A stretch of DNA of 34,835 nucleotides from Mesorhizobium sp. (GCA_022833215.1 JAIPUZ010000009.1:1-34835), one strand, 5' to 3'. Positions 27,055-34,835 are shown, counted from the stretch's first letter. The notes: generated by a model from the sequence alone, not told the origin. Numbers and translations: made by a program.

Positions 27055-27375
27055 CTACCCCTGACGTTCCGGGATCGATACGACGAGACCGTCGAGTTCG
27101 TCCTTGATCCTGATCTGGCACGACAGGCGCGAGTTCGGGCGGACATCATAGGCGAAGTCCAGCATGTCTTCTTCCATCGCCTCTGGCTCGCCGACGACAT
27201 CCGTCCATTCCTCACCGACATAGACATGGCAGGTGGCGCAGGCGCAGGCGCCGCCGCATTCGGCTTCGATGCCGGGCACGGAATTGCGGATGGCGCTTTC
27301 CATGACGGTCGAGCCATTTTCGGCTTCGACATCGAAACGGGTGCCGTCGTGGGCAATGAAGGTCAGCTTGGTCAT
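27055..27375 (-). CDS. Adrenodoxin-type 2Fe-2S ferredoxin
   Basis: A 106-residue electron-transfer protein. The cluster ligands follow the vertebrate/bacterial adrenodoxin spacing exactly: Cys40, Cys46, Cys49 and Cys86 (C-x5-C-x2-C-x36-C), with an extra Cys44 inside the loop. The acidic helix with [18 protein letters not shown] matches partner-binding regions of this family. ATG 27375 follows AGGTGA by 7 bases; the in-frame ATG at 27426 adds 17 residues unlike the family. The partner (a P450, a ferredoxin reductase or Fe-S assembly) cannot be read from the neighbours, but it lies next to the Hpt gene, with a 93-base gap between. Confidence 0.95.
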   Translation of the reverse strand: MTKLTFIAHDGTRFDVEAENGSTVMESAIRNSVPGIEAECGGACACATCHVYVGEEWTDVVGEPEAMEEDMLDFAYDVRPNSRLSCQIRIKDELDGLVVSIPERQG

Positions 27376-27468
27376 TTGTTCACCTGAGGGGGAAGCCTCC
27401 GCGGAGATAATGACTCCGCCGGGCAAGTCAACTGCGGCGCAAGATCGCCCTTGCAGGCGTGTGGACGA

Positions 27469-27843
27469 TCAGGGCTGCCGCTCCAGCCGGCGCAGGAAAT
27501 TCAGGAATTCGTCAACGGCCTGTTCAAGGCTGATCCTGTGCTGCTCAACTTCCGGCTCGCGCTCCAGCGCATCCGCGCAATCGGCAAGCGCAAAGGCACC
27601 CACCCCACGCGCCGCGCCCTTCAGTCCATGCGCCATGGCGATACGGTCTTCGGGTGAAGCAGAGCCGACTCGCAGGCTGGTCGAGCGCGCCTGTTCCGCG
27701 AGCAGGCTGAGCACTTCACGCTGTAGTTGCCTGTCGCCCATGGTCTGCCGCTCGAGATGGACAAGGTCCACGGGCGATACGGGTACTTTCCCACAGCTTT
27801 CCATTGCCTGTCCCGAACTGGCCATATGCCTGCCTTTATTCAT
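27469..27843 (-). CDS. Stand-alone histidine phosphotransfer (Hpt) domain protein
   Basis: A 124-residue protein with a single Hpt domain. The phospho-accepting histidine is His72 in AHGLKGAARGVGAFAL (H-x2-KG), after the helix LQREVLSLLAEQ (about residues 40-51) and before the C-terminal helix with DCADALEREPE. There is no membrane segment. It can relay phosphate between a hybrid kinase receiver and a response regulator; no partner is seen next to it, though the window contains CckA and a PleC/DivJ-like kinase. The start at 27843 is used; a second in-frame ATG (27825) also has an A/G-rich site. It lies 298 bases from gpr, on the opposite strand. Confidence 0.9.
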   Translation of the reverse strand: MNKGRHMASSGQAMESCGKVPVSPVDLVHLERQTMGDRQLQREVLSLLAEQARSTSLRVGSASPEDRIAMAHGLKGAARGVGAFALADCADALEREPEVEQHRISLEQAVDEFLNFLRRLERQP

Positions 27844-28141
27844 GCGCCCAACTCCCCCGCGCGTCGATCACGATCGTCGATGCGCAGGTTAATCTGGCAA
27901 TAAGCGGTGGATAGCGGGTTAAGGATTGAACCATGTGCAACCCGAAAAAACCGGGAATTCCGCGGTTTCGCCCTCACGCCGCCGTTAACCTTATATTTAA
28001 AGTTTTACGCATCGGCGCGAATGCATGTTTTATTTACCCCCCTGTGTCATTACGATACGAGGCTTCCACAGTTGGCCTCTCCGCAGGGCGTGAAGAACCA
28101 GAACAAGACGCTCCACGCAGCTAGTACAGGGTAGCGAAGGC
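27844..28141 (+). promoter_or_regulatory. Hpt-gpr divergent promoter region
   Basis: 298 bases without a coding sequence I can support, rich in A/T near 27980-28005. It holds three TTAA words, including TTAACC (27985-27990) followed by TTTAA at 27996-28000, which is close to a CtrA-type box (TTAA-N7-TTAA) but spaced by 8. Upstream of gpr the start at 28142 has GAAGG 3 bases ahead. No -10/-35 pair is convincing. Confidence 0.35.
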
Positions 28142-31100
28142 ATGGCGAAGAAAACCACGACGGCAAAGTCCCTCGACAAGGAAGTTGCCCAGGAGCTTGA
28201 AAAAGCCCTCGATCTCGAGCTGGATCTGGACGCGTCCGATATCGGCGATCTCGATATTGCGGCCTCCATGAAGGATCTGGAAGCGCAGATTGCGGAAGCT
28301 GCCGACGAACTGGCGCGTGCAAGCCGCACCTCGCAGGAACGGCAGCCTGAGCCTGCGGCAGAGGCAGCCGTGCAGGTTGCGGAACCGCAGCCCGCGCCGT
28401 CCGATCTTCGCCCCGTGGAGCCGCAAGCTGCGCAGCCTGCGGGCCTTGCTCCGGCCCCCGCAGGTTTTGCGCCGGCCAACGACGATCGGCAGAAGGACTA
28501 CAAGTCGCTTCTCCACAGCCTCAACCGCCGTGCGCCGAACACCATCTATTGGATCGTGGCGTTCCTGTCGCTGGCCTGGATTGCGGGTGCGGCCGCGCTG
28601 GCCAATCTGGTCATCGGCCCCGAAGTCTGGCAGGTGCGCTCCTTCGAGCAGTTTCTCGCCCGTCCGCAGCTGATCGGCCTTGTCGTCGCCACCGTTCTGC
28701 CCATCATCCTGTTCTGGGCCTTTGCCGCCATGGTGCGCCGTGCGCAGGAAATGCGCCTTGCCGCCCAGTCCATGACGGAGATGGCGTTCCGCCTGGCCGA
28801 ACCGGAAAGCATCGCTCAGGATCGCGTCATGGCGCTTGGCCAGGCCGTGCGCCGCGAAGTCGCGGCCATGGGCGAAGGCATCGAACGCACGCTGGCCCGT
28901 GCCGTCGAGCTAGAAACGCTGGTGCACAGCGAGGTCAACCAGATCGAGCGGTCCTACTCCGAGAACGAGGCGCGCATCCGCTCGCTCGTCGACGGTCTTG
29001 GCAGCGAGCGCGAGGCTGTCGTCGGCCATGCCGAGCGCGTTCGCGCCTCGATAGCCGGTGCGCATGAAACTCTGCGCGAGGAGATCAGCTCCGCCGGAGA
29101 CGCCATCCGCGAAAGCATCAAGGGCGCGTCGACCCAGCTTTCGATGACCATCACCTCCTCCGGTGACGCCCTGATCGACCGCATCAACGAAAGCTCCCTG
29201 TCGATCTTCGATTCTGTCGAAAACCGGCTCGATTCGATCACCGACCGCCTGTCGACCTCGGGCGAGGCATTTGCCTCCCTGCTCGACACCCGCATCGCCA
29301 AGCTGACCGACAGCGCCGACGGCCTCACCCGCTCGCTCACCGAACTGCTGGACGACCGCACTTCGGGCATGGTCTCGCTGCTGGGTGGCGCCGCGCGCAC
29401 CCTCACCTCCGAGTTCGAGGCGAGCCTGTCCGGCATCGAGCGTACGCTGGCCGAGCGCGGCCAGGCGCTGATCAGCGAGTTCGAAACCCGCGCCGAGGCG
29501 CTGGACACCGGCACGCAGAAGCTCAACGCAGCGCTCGAAGCACGCGCCCGCCAGATCAACGAGACGCTGGCCGAGCGCACCCGCGACATCGCCACGGCCT
29601 TCAACACCGGCAAGGATACCCTCTCCTCCATGATCGAGCAGGGCCGCGATCAGATCGGCTCCGATATGGCCGAACTGATTTCCTCGACCTCGACCATGCT
29701 CGAAACGCGTGCCGGCGAGTTCGCCGGCCGCCTCGAAGCCGCCCGCGACACCGTTTCCACCGCCTTCGATGCGGATATCGAAAAGCTGGCTGAAGCCCGC
29801 GCCGAGATCGACGAGGCCGTGCGCAGGCACGGCGCCGAGATGGCCGAAAGCCGCGAGCGCATGGCTGCCGCCCTGCACGACGATCTGGCGAAATTCGCCG
29901 AAGGCCGCGCCGAGATCGACACCGTCGTCTCCAGCCAGATCGAGAAGCTGGCCGAAGGCCGCAGCCTCATCTCGCGTGCCCTCGAGGAAGACCTGCGCAA
30001 GGTCAACGAATCCCGCGCCGCCATCGACGCCTCGCTTGGCACGCATCTCGAAACCCTCGAGGAAGGCCGCAAGCGGCTGGCGGACTCCCTGCACGAAGAC
30101 TCCCAGAAGCTTGTGCAGGCGCGTGCCAGCATTGACGAAATGGTCTCCAGCCATGTCGGAAAGCTGGCCGAAGGCCGAACCATTCTCTCTCGCGCGCTCG
30201 AAGCCGATCTTGCCAAGCTGGCCGAAAGCCGGTCGAGCATAGACGGCCTGGTAGCCGGACAGGTCGAGAAGCTGGCGGAGGGACGCGACATTCTGCGCCG
30301 TGCCATGGAAGCGGACCTTTCCAACATCAACCGCATGATTGCCGAGCACTCCGAAAAACTCGCCGGCGACCGCAATCTGCTGTCGCAGGTGCTGGAATCC
30401 GACCTCGCCAGGCTCGAGGAAAGCCGCGCCGGCATCGATGGTCTGGTTGCCGGCCAGCTTGAGAAGCTCGCGGAAGGCCGAGACTTCCTCAGGACTGCGC
30501 TCGAAGCCGACCTCGTCAACATCAACCAGATGATCACCGAGCATTCCGGGAAACTGGCGGGAGATCGCAACCTGCTGACGCAGGCGCTGGAAGCGGATCT
30601 TGCCAAGCTGGCCGAAAGCCGCGCAGGCATCGACGGTCTGGTCGCCGGGCAGGTGGAAAAGCTGGCCGAGGGACGCGATATCCTCAAGTCCGCTCTCGAA
30701 CGCGATCTGGACACCATCCGCACTGTGATTGCCGAACAATCCCAGCAGCTTGTCGGAGAGCGCGAACGCTTTTCGCATTCGCTTGAAGACGATCTGCGCA
30801 ATGTCAACAACCTCGTCGGCGCGCACGCCGATCGCCTGGTGCAGGAGCGCGCTGCCCTCGCCAGGGCCTTGGAAGATGACCTTGCCAGACTGGCCGAGAG
30901 CCGTTCGAGCATCGACGGTCTGGTTGCGGCTCAGGTCGAGAAGCTGGCCGAGGGACGCGACATCCTGCGCCGCGCGCTGGAAGCGGATCTCGCGAAGCTG
31001 GCCGAAAGCCGCTCGGACATCGACGGCCTTGTCTCCGGACAGGTCGAGAAGCTGGCCGAAGGCCGCGATATTCTCAAGCGCGCGCTGGAAACGGACCTCG

Positions 31101-34100
31101 GCACCGTCCAGCAGGCCATTTCCATGCAGGCTGAGAAGATGGCCGACGAGCGTGCAAAGCTCTCGCAGGCGCTGGATGAGGAACTGGCCCGCGTCAACAC
31201 CCTCATCGAGCAGCATGCCGGCCGTCTCGTGATGGATCGCAGCGCACTGTCACGCGTGCTTGAGGAAGATCTAGCAAAGCTGGCCGAAAGCCGCGCCGGC
31301 ATCGACGGCCTGGTTGCCGGACAGGTGGAAAAGCTGGCCGAAGGCCGCAACATCCTCCAGCGCGCGCTGGAAGCCGATCTGGAAAAGATTTTCCACAGCC
31401 GCGGGCAGATCGAGGAAGCCGTTGCAGGTCAGGTCGACAAGCTGGCCGACGCCCGCCGCGAGATCGACGTGGCCGTCAGCGATCACATCGAACGGATCGC
31501 CTCGACCAGCACGCGTATTTCCGATTCGATTACCGGCGACATCACCCGCATCGAGAACGCTTTCGAACGCCAGACCGGCGTCATCGAGGAGCGCACCACC
31601 ACCATGGAGCGCGCCCTCTCGATCGGCGTCGACAATATTCGTGGCACGCTTGAAAAGAGCGCCGTGTCCGTCGCAGGCGCTCTGCGCGACAAGGTTCTGG
31701 AAATCACGTCGGTGCTCAACGAACAGGCCGGCATGGCCTTCACCGACGCCGACCGCAAGATCGCCGAGCGTGCCGAACAGACCTCGGCCGCCCTGCTCTC
31801 GCGGGCACAGGATATTTCCCGTGCCTTCGAGGAGGCGGAAGGTCGTCTTGCCAGCCGCGCGGAAGACACGTCCTCGATGCTGATCGCCCGCGCCGAGGAA
31901 ACCGCCGACAGCCTTGCGGCCCGGGCCGGGTCCATCGTCGAGAGCTTCGAGGTCGCCGACCAGCGCCTCGCCCAGCGGGCGATCGAAACGGCGCAGTCGC
32001 TGGCGGCGCGCGCCGGCGATATCCTGCGCAACTTCGAGGATGCCGACGCCCGTCTCGGCACCCGCATCGGCGAATCCGCCGAGGCTCTGGCCGCACGCGC
32101 CGCCGATCTCGGCCGCATCTTCGAAGCGGCTGACGAAAAGCTTGTTGCGCGCATTGCCGAAGGTTCCGAGGCTCTTACCGGCCGTGCGGCCGAGATGAGC
32201 CAGATCTTCGACGCCGCCGACCAGAAACTGACGCAGCGCATCGCCGAAGGCTCGCAGACCCTCGTCGGCCGCGCTGCCGAGGTGGGACGCGTCTTCGAAG
32301 AGGTCGACCAGCAGATCACCCGGCGTATCGCGGAAGGCTCCGAGGTTCTGGGTGGCCGCGCGGCCGAGATGGGACGCGTCTTCGAAGATGTGAACCACAA
32401 GCTGACGCAACGCGTTACCGAGAGCTCCGAGGTTCTGGGCGAACGCGCCGCCGAAATCGCCCGCGTGTTCGACGAAGCCGACAACCGTATCGTTTCGCGC
32501 ATTGCCGATACGGCATCGACCATCGGCCAGCACGCCGAAAACATCGTCGGCGCCTTCGCGCAGACGGAACGGCAGGTTGCCGAGCGCGCCGTCGAAACCG
32601 GCAGGGCTCTCGCCGATCAGGCGCGCTCCATCGAGACCGCGCTTGCCGGTGCTGACGAACGTCTGGCCGCCGGCGCCGCCACCGTCGCGAGCCGCATCGG
32701 CGATGAAGTCGCCAGCGCCGAGAACCGCTTCGCCCGGTCGGCGGAAGCGATGGGCGAGAAGCTGAACGAGCAGATCGCCCAGGCCGAAAACCAGCTCGTG
32801 GCCCGCGCCAACACCATTGCCGAGACCTTCACCGCGGTTGGCCAGCATATCGGCCAGAGCACCAACGAGGCGGCAAGGACCATCGGTTCCAACACGCGCG
32901 AGCTCAACGACATGCTGGCCCAGCGCTCGTCCGAGATTTCCCGCATTCTCGACGAGACCGCGCGTCCGCTGGTCGAGCGTTTTGCCGATGGCGGCTCCGA
33001 ACTGCAAAAGAGCATGGAGGAAGCGACAGAGCGCGCCACCGAAAAGCTGCGGCAGGAAAACGCACGGCTTTCCAGCGCGCTCGCCAACCGCACGGCGGAA
33101 ACGCTGTCGGCGGTGGAGAACGCCCGCGCGACGCTTGCCGAGAACATCAACGACCTCATCGGCCGTCTGGGAGCTTCCAGCCAGGGGCTCGGCCAGCTCA
33201 TCGAACGGGCGGCAGCCAACCTCGGCGAGATCGATGAGAAGCTGGCTGGCAGCACGCAGAGCTTCGCGGCGACCACCGAAAAGGCCGCGCAGACTTTTGC
33301 AAGCTCGGCGCGTCTGGTCGACTCCAACACCACGCGACTCACCGAACTGTCCTCCAACACACTGCGCGAGGTGGCTTCCATCGCCACCAGGTTCGACGAG
33401 CACAGCCGCCTGCTGTCCAGCGCATCCGAACTGCTCAGTTCCGCCCAGAGCAATCTGGAGCACACGCTGGAGCGCCAGTCCTCGCTGGACGACCTCGCCG
33501 TCGGCCTGGTGAAGAAGTCGGAAGATCTCGAAAAGGTCATGAAGTCCTTCGAGTCGCTCGTCAGCCGCACCCTGCAGACGGCCGAGAGCCGCACGCTGGA
33601 ATCGGCCGACAAGATCCGCTCCTCCATTGGCGATGTCGTGGAGGCCGCCACGAAGCGCTTCGCCGACGCCACCGACGAGATGCGCCGCACCGCATCCGCC
33701 ATCAAGAGCGAACTGGACATCACCCGTGCCGAGCTGAAGCGAGGCGTGGTGGAGATGCCGGCAGAGGCGAAGGAATCGACCACTGCCATCCGCCGCGCCG
33801 TTTCCGAGCAGATCAACGCTCTGAAGGAACTGTCGGCGATCGTCGCAAAGTCCGGCCGCAGCACGGAGGCCCCGCAATCGGGCAATTTGCGCCCTGCAAC
33901 GCAGGCCCCTGCTCCGCGTCCGCCCGAGCAGCCGCAGCGTCCCGCTCCGCAGCCTTCCGCCGGCACGCTTGGCGACACGGCTCTTCGCGGCGCGCTCGAC
34001 AAGGAGCAGGGTTCGCAGACTGCACTGCGTCCGCGCGAGCCGGAAGCCCGCCAGCAAGCGCAGCAGGGTGGCTGGGTTCGCGACCTGCTCACGGGCGCTT

Positions 34101-34516
34101 CGCGGGACGAGGCCGCAAAGCCGGCTGCGGATACTCCGCGCGCCGCAAAGCCGGCCGAACGTTCGCCGCTGCATGTGGTGGAATCGCTCAACTCGCTGTC
34201 GGTCGACATTGCCCGGGCTATCGACCACGAAGCCTCGATCGAGTTGTGGAACCGCTACCGTCGCGGCGAGCGCGATGTGTTCACGCGTCGTCTCTACACC
34301 CTCAAGGGCCAGCAGACCTTCGACGACATCCGCCGCAAGTATCAGGCGGAAGCCGAGTTCCGGGCCGCCGTGGACCGTTATTGCGAGGACTTCGAGAAGC
34401 TCCTAAAGGATGTTGCCCGCACCGACCGCGACAACATCATGACGCAGACCTATCTCACTTCCGATACCGGCAAGGTCTACACCATGCTGGCTCACGCCAG
34501 CGGGCGCCTGCGGTAG
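28142..34516 (+). CDS. gpr: Growth Pole Ring (GPR)-like giant coiled-coil protein, 2,124 aa
   Basis: A 2,124-residue protein whose length and layout match GPR of Agrobacterium (about 2,115 aa, a ring at the growing pole needed for polar growth; annotated as apolipoprotein-like in rhizobia). N-terminus: acidic and Pro/Gln-rich (1-115). Two membrane segments follow (about 135-157 and 177-197), then a long alpha-helical region of about 1,700 residues that lies on one side of the membrane. Within it are two repeat arrays (545-1114 and 1221-1521; see repeat entries). A Pro/Gln-rich linker (about 1895-1990) leads to a small C-terminal domain of about 115 residues (SVDIARAIDHEASIELWNRY onwards). The start at 28142 has GAAGG 3 bases upstream. 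Closed by the terminator at 34537-34565. The high-GC antisense frames across it are artefacts. Confidence 0.85.
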   Translation: MAKKTTTAKSLDKEVAQELEKALDLELDLDASDIGDLDIAASMKDLEAQIAEAADELARASRTSQERQPEPAAEAAVQVAEPQPAPSDLRPVEPQAAQPAGLAPAPAGFAPANDDRQKDYKSLLHSLNRRAPNTIYWIVAFLSLAWIAGAAALANLVIGPEVWQVRSFEQFLARPQLIGLVVATVLPIILFWAFAAMVRRAQEMRLAAQSMTEMAFRLAEPESIAQDRVMALGQAVRREVAAMGEGIERTLARAVELETLVHSEVNQIERSYSENEARIRSLVDGLGSEREAVVGHAERVRASIAGAHETLREEISSAGDAIRESIKGASTQLSMTITSSGDALIDRINESSLSIFDSVENRLDSITDRLSTSGEAFASLLDTRIAKLTDSADGLTRSLTELLDDRTSGMVSLLGGAARTLTSEFEASLSGIERTLAERGQALISEFETRAEALDTGTQKLNAALEARARQINETLAERTRDIATAFNTGKDTLSSMIEQGRDQIGSDMAELISSTSTMLETRAGEFAGRLEAARDTVSTAFDADIEKLAEARAEIDEAVRRHGAEMAESRERMAAALHDDLAKFAEGRAEIDTVVSSQIEKLAEGRSLISRALEEDLRKVNESRAAIDASLGTHLETLEEGRKRLADSLHEDSQKLVQARASIDEMVSSHVGKLAEGRTILSRALEADLAKLAESRSSIDGLVAGQVEKLAEGRDILRRAMEADLSNINRMIAEHSEKLAGDRNLLSQVLESDLARLEESRAGIDGLVAGQLEKLAEGRDFLRTALEADLVNINQMITEHSGKLAGDRNLLTQALEADLAKLAESRAGIDGLVAGQVEKLAEGRDILKSALERDLDTIRTVIAEQSQQLVGERERFSHSLEDDLRNVNNLVGAHADRLVQERAALARALEDDLARLAESRSSIDGLVAAQVEKLAEGRDILRRALEADLAKLAESRSDIDGLVSGQVEKLAEGRDILKRALETDLGTVQQAISMQAEKMADERAKLSQALDEELARVNTLIEQHAGRLVMDRSALSRVLEEDLAKLAESRAGIDGLVAGQVEKLAEGRNILQRALEADLEKIFHSRGQIEEAVAGQVDKLADARREIDVAVSDHIERIASTSTRISDSITGDITRIENAFERQTGVIEERTTTMERALSIGVDNIRGTLEKSAVSVAGALRDKVLEITSVLNEQAGMAFTDADRKIAERAEQTSAALLSRAQDISRAFEEAEGRLASRAEDTSSMLIARAEETADSLAARAGSIVESFEVADQRLAQRAIETAQSLAARAGDILRNFEDADARLGTRIGESAEALAARAADLGRIFEAADEKLVARIAEGSEALTGRAAEMSQIFDAADQKLTQRIAEGSQTLVGRAAEVGRVFEEVDQQITRRIAEGSEVLGGRAAEMGRVFEDVNHKLTQRVTESSEVLGERAAEIARVFDEADNRIVSRIADTASTIGQHAENIVGAFAQTERQVAERAVETGRALADQARSIETALAGADERLAAGAATVASRIGDEVASAENRFARSAEAMGEKLNEQIAQAENQLVARANTIAETFTAVGQHIGQSTNEAARTIGSNTRELNDMLAQRSSEISRILDETARPLVERFADGGSELQKSMEEATERATEKLRQENARLSSALANRTAETLSAVENARATLAENINDLIGRLGASSQGLGQLIERAAANLGEIDEKLAGSTQSFAATTEKAAQTFASSARLVDSNTTRLTELSSNTLREVASIATRFDEHSRLLSSASELLSSAQSNLEHTLERQSSLDDLAVGLVKKSEDLEKVMKSFESLVSRTLQTAESRTLESADKIRSSIGDVVEAATKRFADATDEMRRTASAIKSELDITRAELKRGVVEMPAEAKESTTAIRRAVSEQINALKELSAIVAKSGRSTEAPQSGNLRPATQAPAPRPPEQPQRPAPQPSAGTLGDTALRGALDKEQGSQTALRPREPEARQQAQQGGWVRDLLTGASRDEAAKPAADTPRAAKPAERSPLHVVESLNSLSVDIARAIDHEASIELWNRYRRGERDVFTRRLYTLKGQQTFDDIRRKYQAEAEFRAAVDRYCEDFEKLLKDVARTDRDNIMTQTYLTSDTGKVYTMLAHASGRLR
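29774..31483 (+). repeat. GPR repeat array 1: 17 units of 36 or 29 residues
   Basis: Codons 545-1114 form 17 consecutive units, each beginning near a D-L (or similar) pair. Eleven units are 36 residues (e.g. DLAKLAESRAGIDGLVAGQV then EKLAEGRDILRRALEA) and six are 29 residues (e.g. DLVNINQMITEHSGKLAGDR then NLLTQALEA). 11x36 + 6x29 = 570 residues, which accounts for the whole segment without gaps. The 29-residue units lack exactly one heptad. At the DNA level the 36-mers are highly similar to each other, which implies duplication by recombination. Confidence 0.88.
31802..32704 (+). repeat. GPR repeat array 2: ten 29-residue units plus one hendecad
   Basis: Codons 1221-1521 form ten 29-residue units that start RA(A/E/G/Q)-x or similar (e.g. 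RAAEMGRVFEDVNHKLTQRV then TESSEVLGE), plus one extra 11-residue block (RAEETADSLAA, residues 1250-1260) after the first unit. 10x29 + 11 = 301 residues with no gaps. The unit differs in sequence from array 1 but shares its 29-residue length. Confidence 0.87.
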
Positions 34517-34536
34517 AAAGCGGTTTAAGCCGAATC

Positions 34537-34565
34537 GAAAAGGGCGGGAAATTCCCGCCCTTTTC
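34537..34565. terminator. Bidirectional intrinsic terminator after gpr
   Basis: A 12-bp stem, GAAAAGGGCGGG (34537-34548) with CCCGCCCTTTTC (34554-34565), around AAATT. It is 20 bases past the gpr stop and followed by TTTTG on the plus strand. The A-rich left end lets it work on the minus strand too, where it lies 6 bases past the stop of a possible small ORF. Its core is the same AAAAGGGCGGG as the terminator at 3755-3780. Confidence 0.88.
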
Positions 34566-34571
34566 TTTTGG

Positions 34572-34667
34572 TCAGCGCATTGCTGCAACCAGCTTCTGCA
34601 ACAGGCGGGCCATGCCCGCTGCCGTGCAGACAACCGGAACCGTGGCGGTTTCCTTCCGATATCGCAT
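34572..34667 (-). CDS. Possible very small protein (31 aa), ending at the terminator
   Basis: Reading the minus strand, the frame ending at TGA 34572 stays open to the window edge (34835, 88 codons). The most plausible start is ATG 34667, with GGAAGGG about 11 bases upstream, giving 31 residues that start MRYRKETATVPVV and end in an amphipathic helix (MARLLQKLVAAMR). The stop is 6 bases from a strong bidirectional terminator, which is the usual place for a real gene end. Another ATG at 34730 would give 52 residues but has no ribosome site. No family is recognised. Otherwise 34566-34835 shows no gene, except a possible 11-residue C-terminal tail of another minus-strand frame ending at 34799. 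Confidence 0.3.
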   Translation of the reverse strand: MRYRKETATVPVVCTAAGMARLLQKLVAAMR

Positions 34668-34835
34668 TGGGAAGAATGCCCTTCCCTTGCTGAGGAGATG
34701 CGCGGAGCAAACCCGGTGTTCCGTAAGCATCCGAGCAGGCACGCGGCTGAGAGACGCGCGCGTGATGTTGAGCTGAGCTATGATGCAGGGATTGGGTTTC
34801 AGGCGGCCTGCTGATGAGGCGCTGTCTCGGGCTGG

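Noticed and set aside
28910-34228. Two long minus-strand frames (768 and 985 codons) across gpr
   Set aside because: The repetitive high-GC coding strand lacks stops in the antisense frame; the translations are His/Arg-rich repeats with no recognisable domain, and the plus-strand protein is a coherent membrane-anchored coiled coil.
28142-34516. GPR as a methyl-accepting chemotaxis protein or phage tape-measure protein
   Set aside because: The repeated Glu/Ala-rich helices resemble both at first sight, but there is no HAMP domain or chemotaxis signalling hairpin tip, and no phage genes surround it. Two N-terminal membrane segments and the length match GPR.

Overview
The window is a gene-dense, high-GC chromosomal segment from an alphaproteobacterium of the order Hyphomicrobiales (Rhizobiales). 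The closest fit from gene content and order is the Brucella/Mesorhizobium/Rhizobiaceae side of the order. Supporting evidence is the run kdsA-eno-ftsB-pdhA-pdhB-pdhC, an E1-beta subunit that carries its own lipoyl domain, a CckA hybrid kinase beside a FliO-like gene and dksA, and a 2,124-residue coiled-coil protein that matches the Growth Pole Ring (GPR) protein of Agrobacterium in length and layout. This assignment comes from reading the sequence, not from a database search. I see no insertion sequence, prophage, CRISPR array, tRNA or rRNA.

Layout. 1-7153 (all minus strand): central metabolism and envelope genes, namely pdhC (cut by the window edge), pdhB, pdhA, ftsB, eno, kdsA, a glyoxalase-like gene that overlaps kdsA, and a 61-residue protein of unknown role. 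7449-16101: a small exported protein, cckA (minus), a divergent fliO-like gene, dksA (minus), a SixA-like histidine phosphatase, the ycjX-ycjF pair and a second exported protein. 16122-18641 (minus): an Lrp/AsnC regulator, a uracil-DNA-glycosylase superfamily protein, a glutathione S-transferase and a membrane-anchored thermonuclease. 18717-22996: a membrane histidine kinase of the PleC/DivJ/PdhS type, cobT (minus), a DUF1289 protein coupled to a membrane aspartic protease, and a DUF924 protein. 23006-24722 (minus): the folate operon folP-folB-folK. 24805-28141: a secreted DUF922 zinc protease, a DHA2-type MFS exporter, a 2Fe-2S ferredoxin and a stand-alone Hpt protein. 28142-34516: gpr, which fills almost a fifth of the window. 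The last 320 bases hold a bidirectional terminator and a possible very small minus-strand gene.

How the genes relate. Several encode parts of the alphaproteobacterial cell-cycle and polarity machinery: CckA, a PleC/DivJ-like kinase, an Hpt protein, FtsB (division) and GPR (polar growth). They are spread through housekeeping genes and do not form one operon. Clear translational coupling (ATGA overlaps) joins glyoxalase-like/kdsA, ycjX/ycjF and DUF1289/protease, and folB and folK overlap by 17 bases.

The most striking feature is the internal architecture of GPR. It has two long repeat arrays built on a 29-residue unit. Longer units differ from it by exactly one heptad (36 residues) or one hendecad (40 residues), which points to an in-register helical rod. 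Other points worth checking are a DksA that keeps only one of the four zinc-ligand cysteines, a glycosylase-like protein with four cysteines spaced for an iron-sulfur cluster, a five-codon leader ORF that takes the good ribosome-binding site ahead of the membrane kinase, and competing hairpins after cckA.
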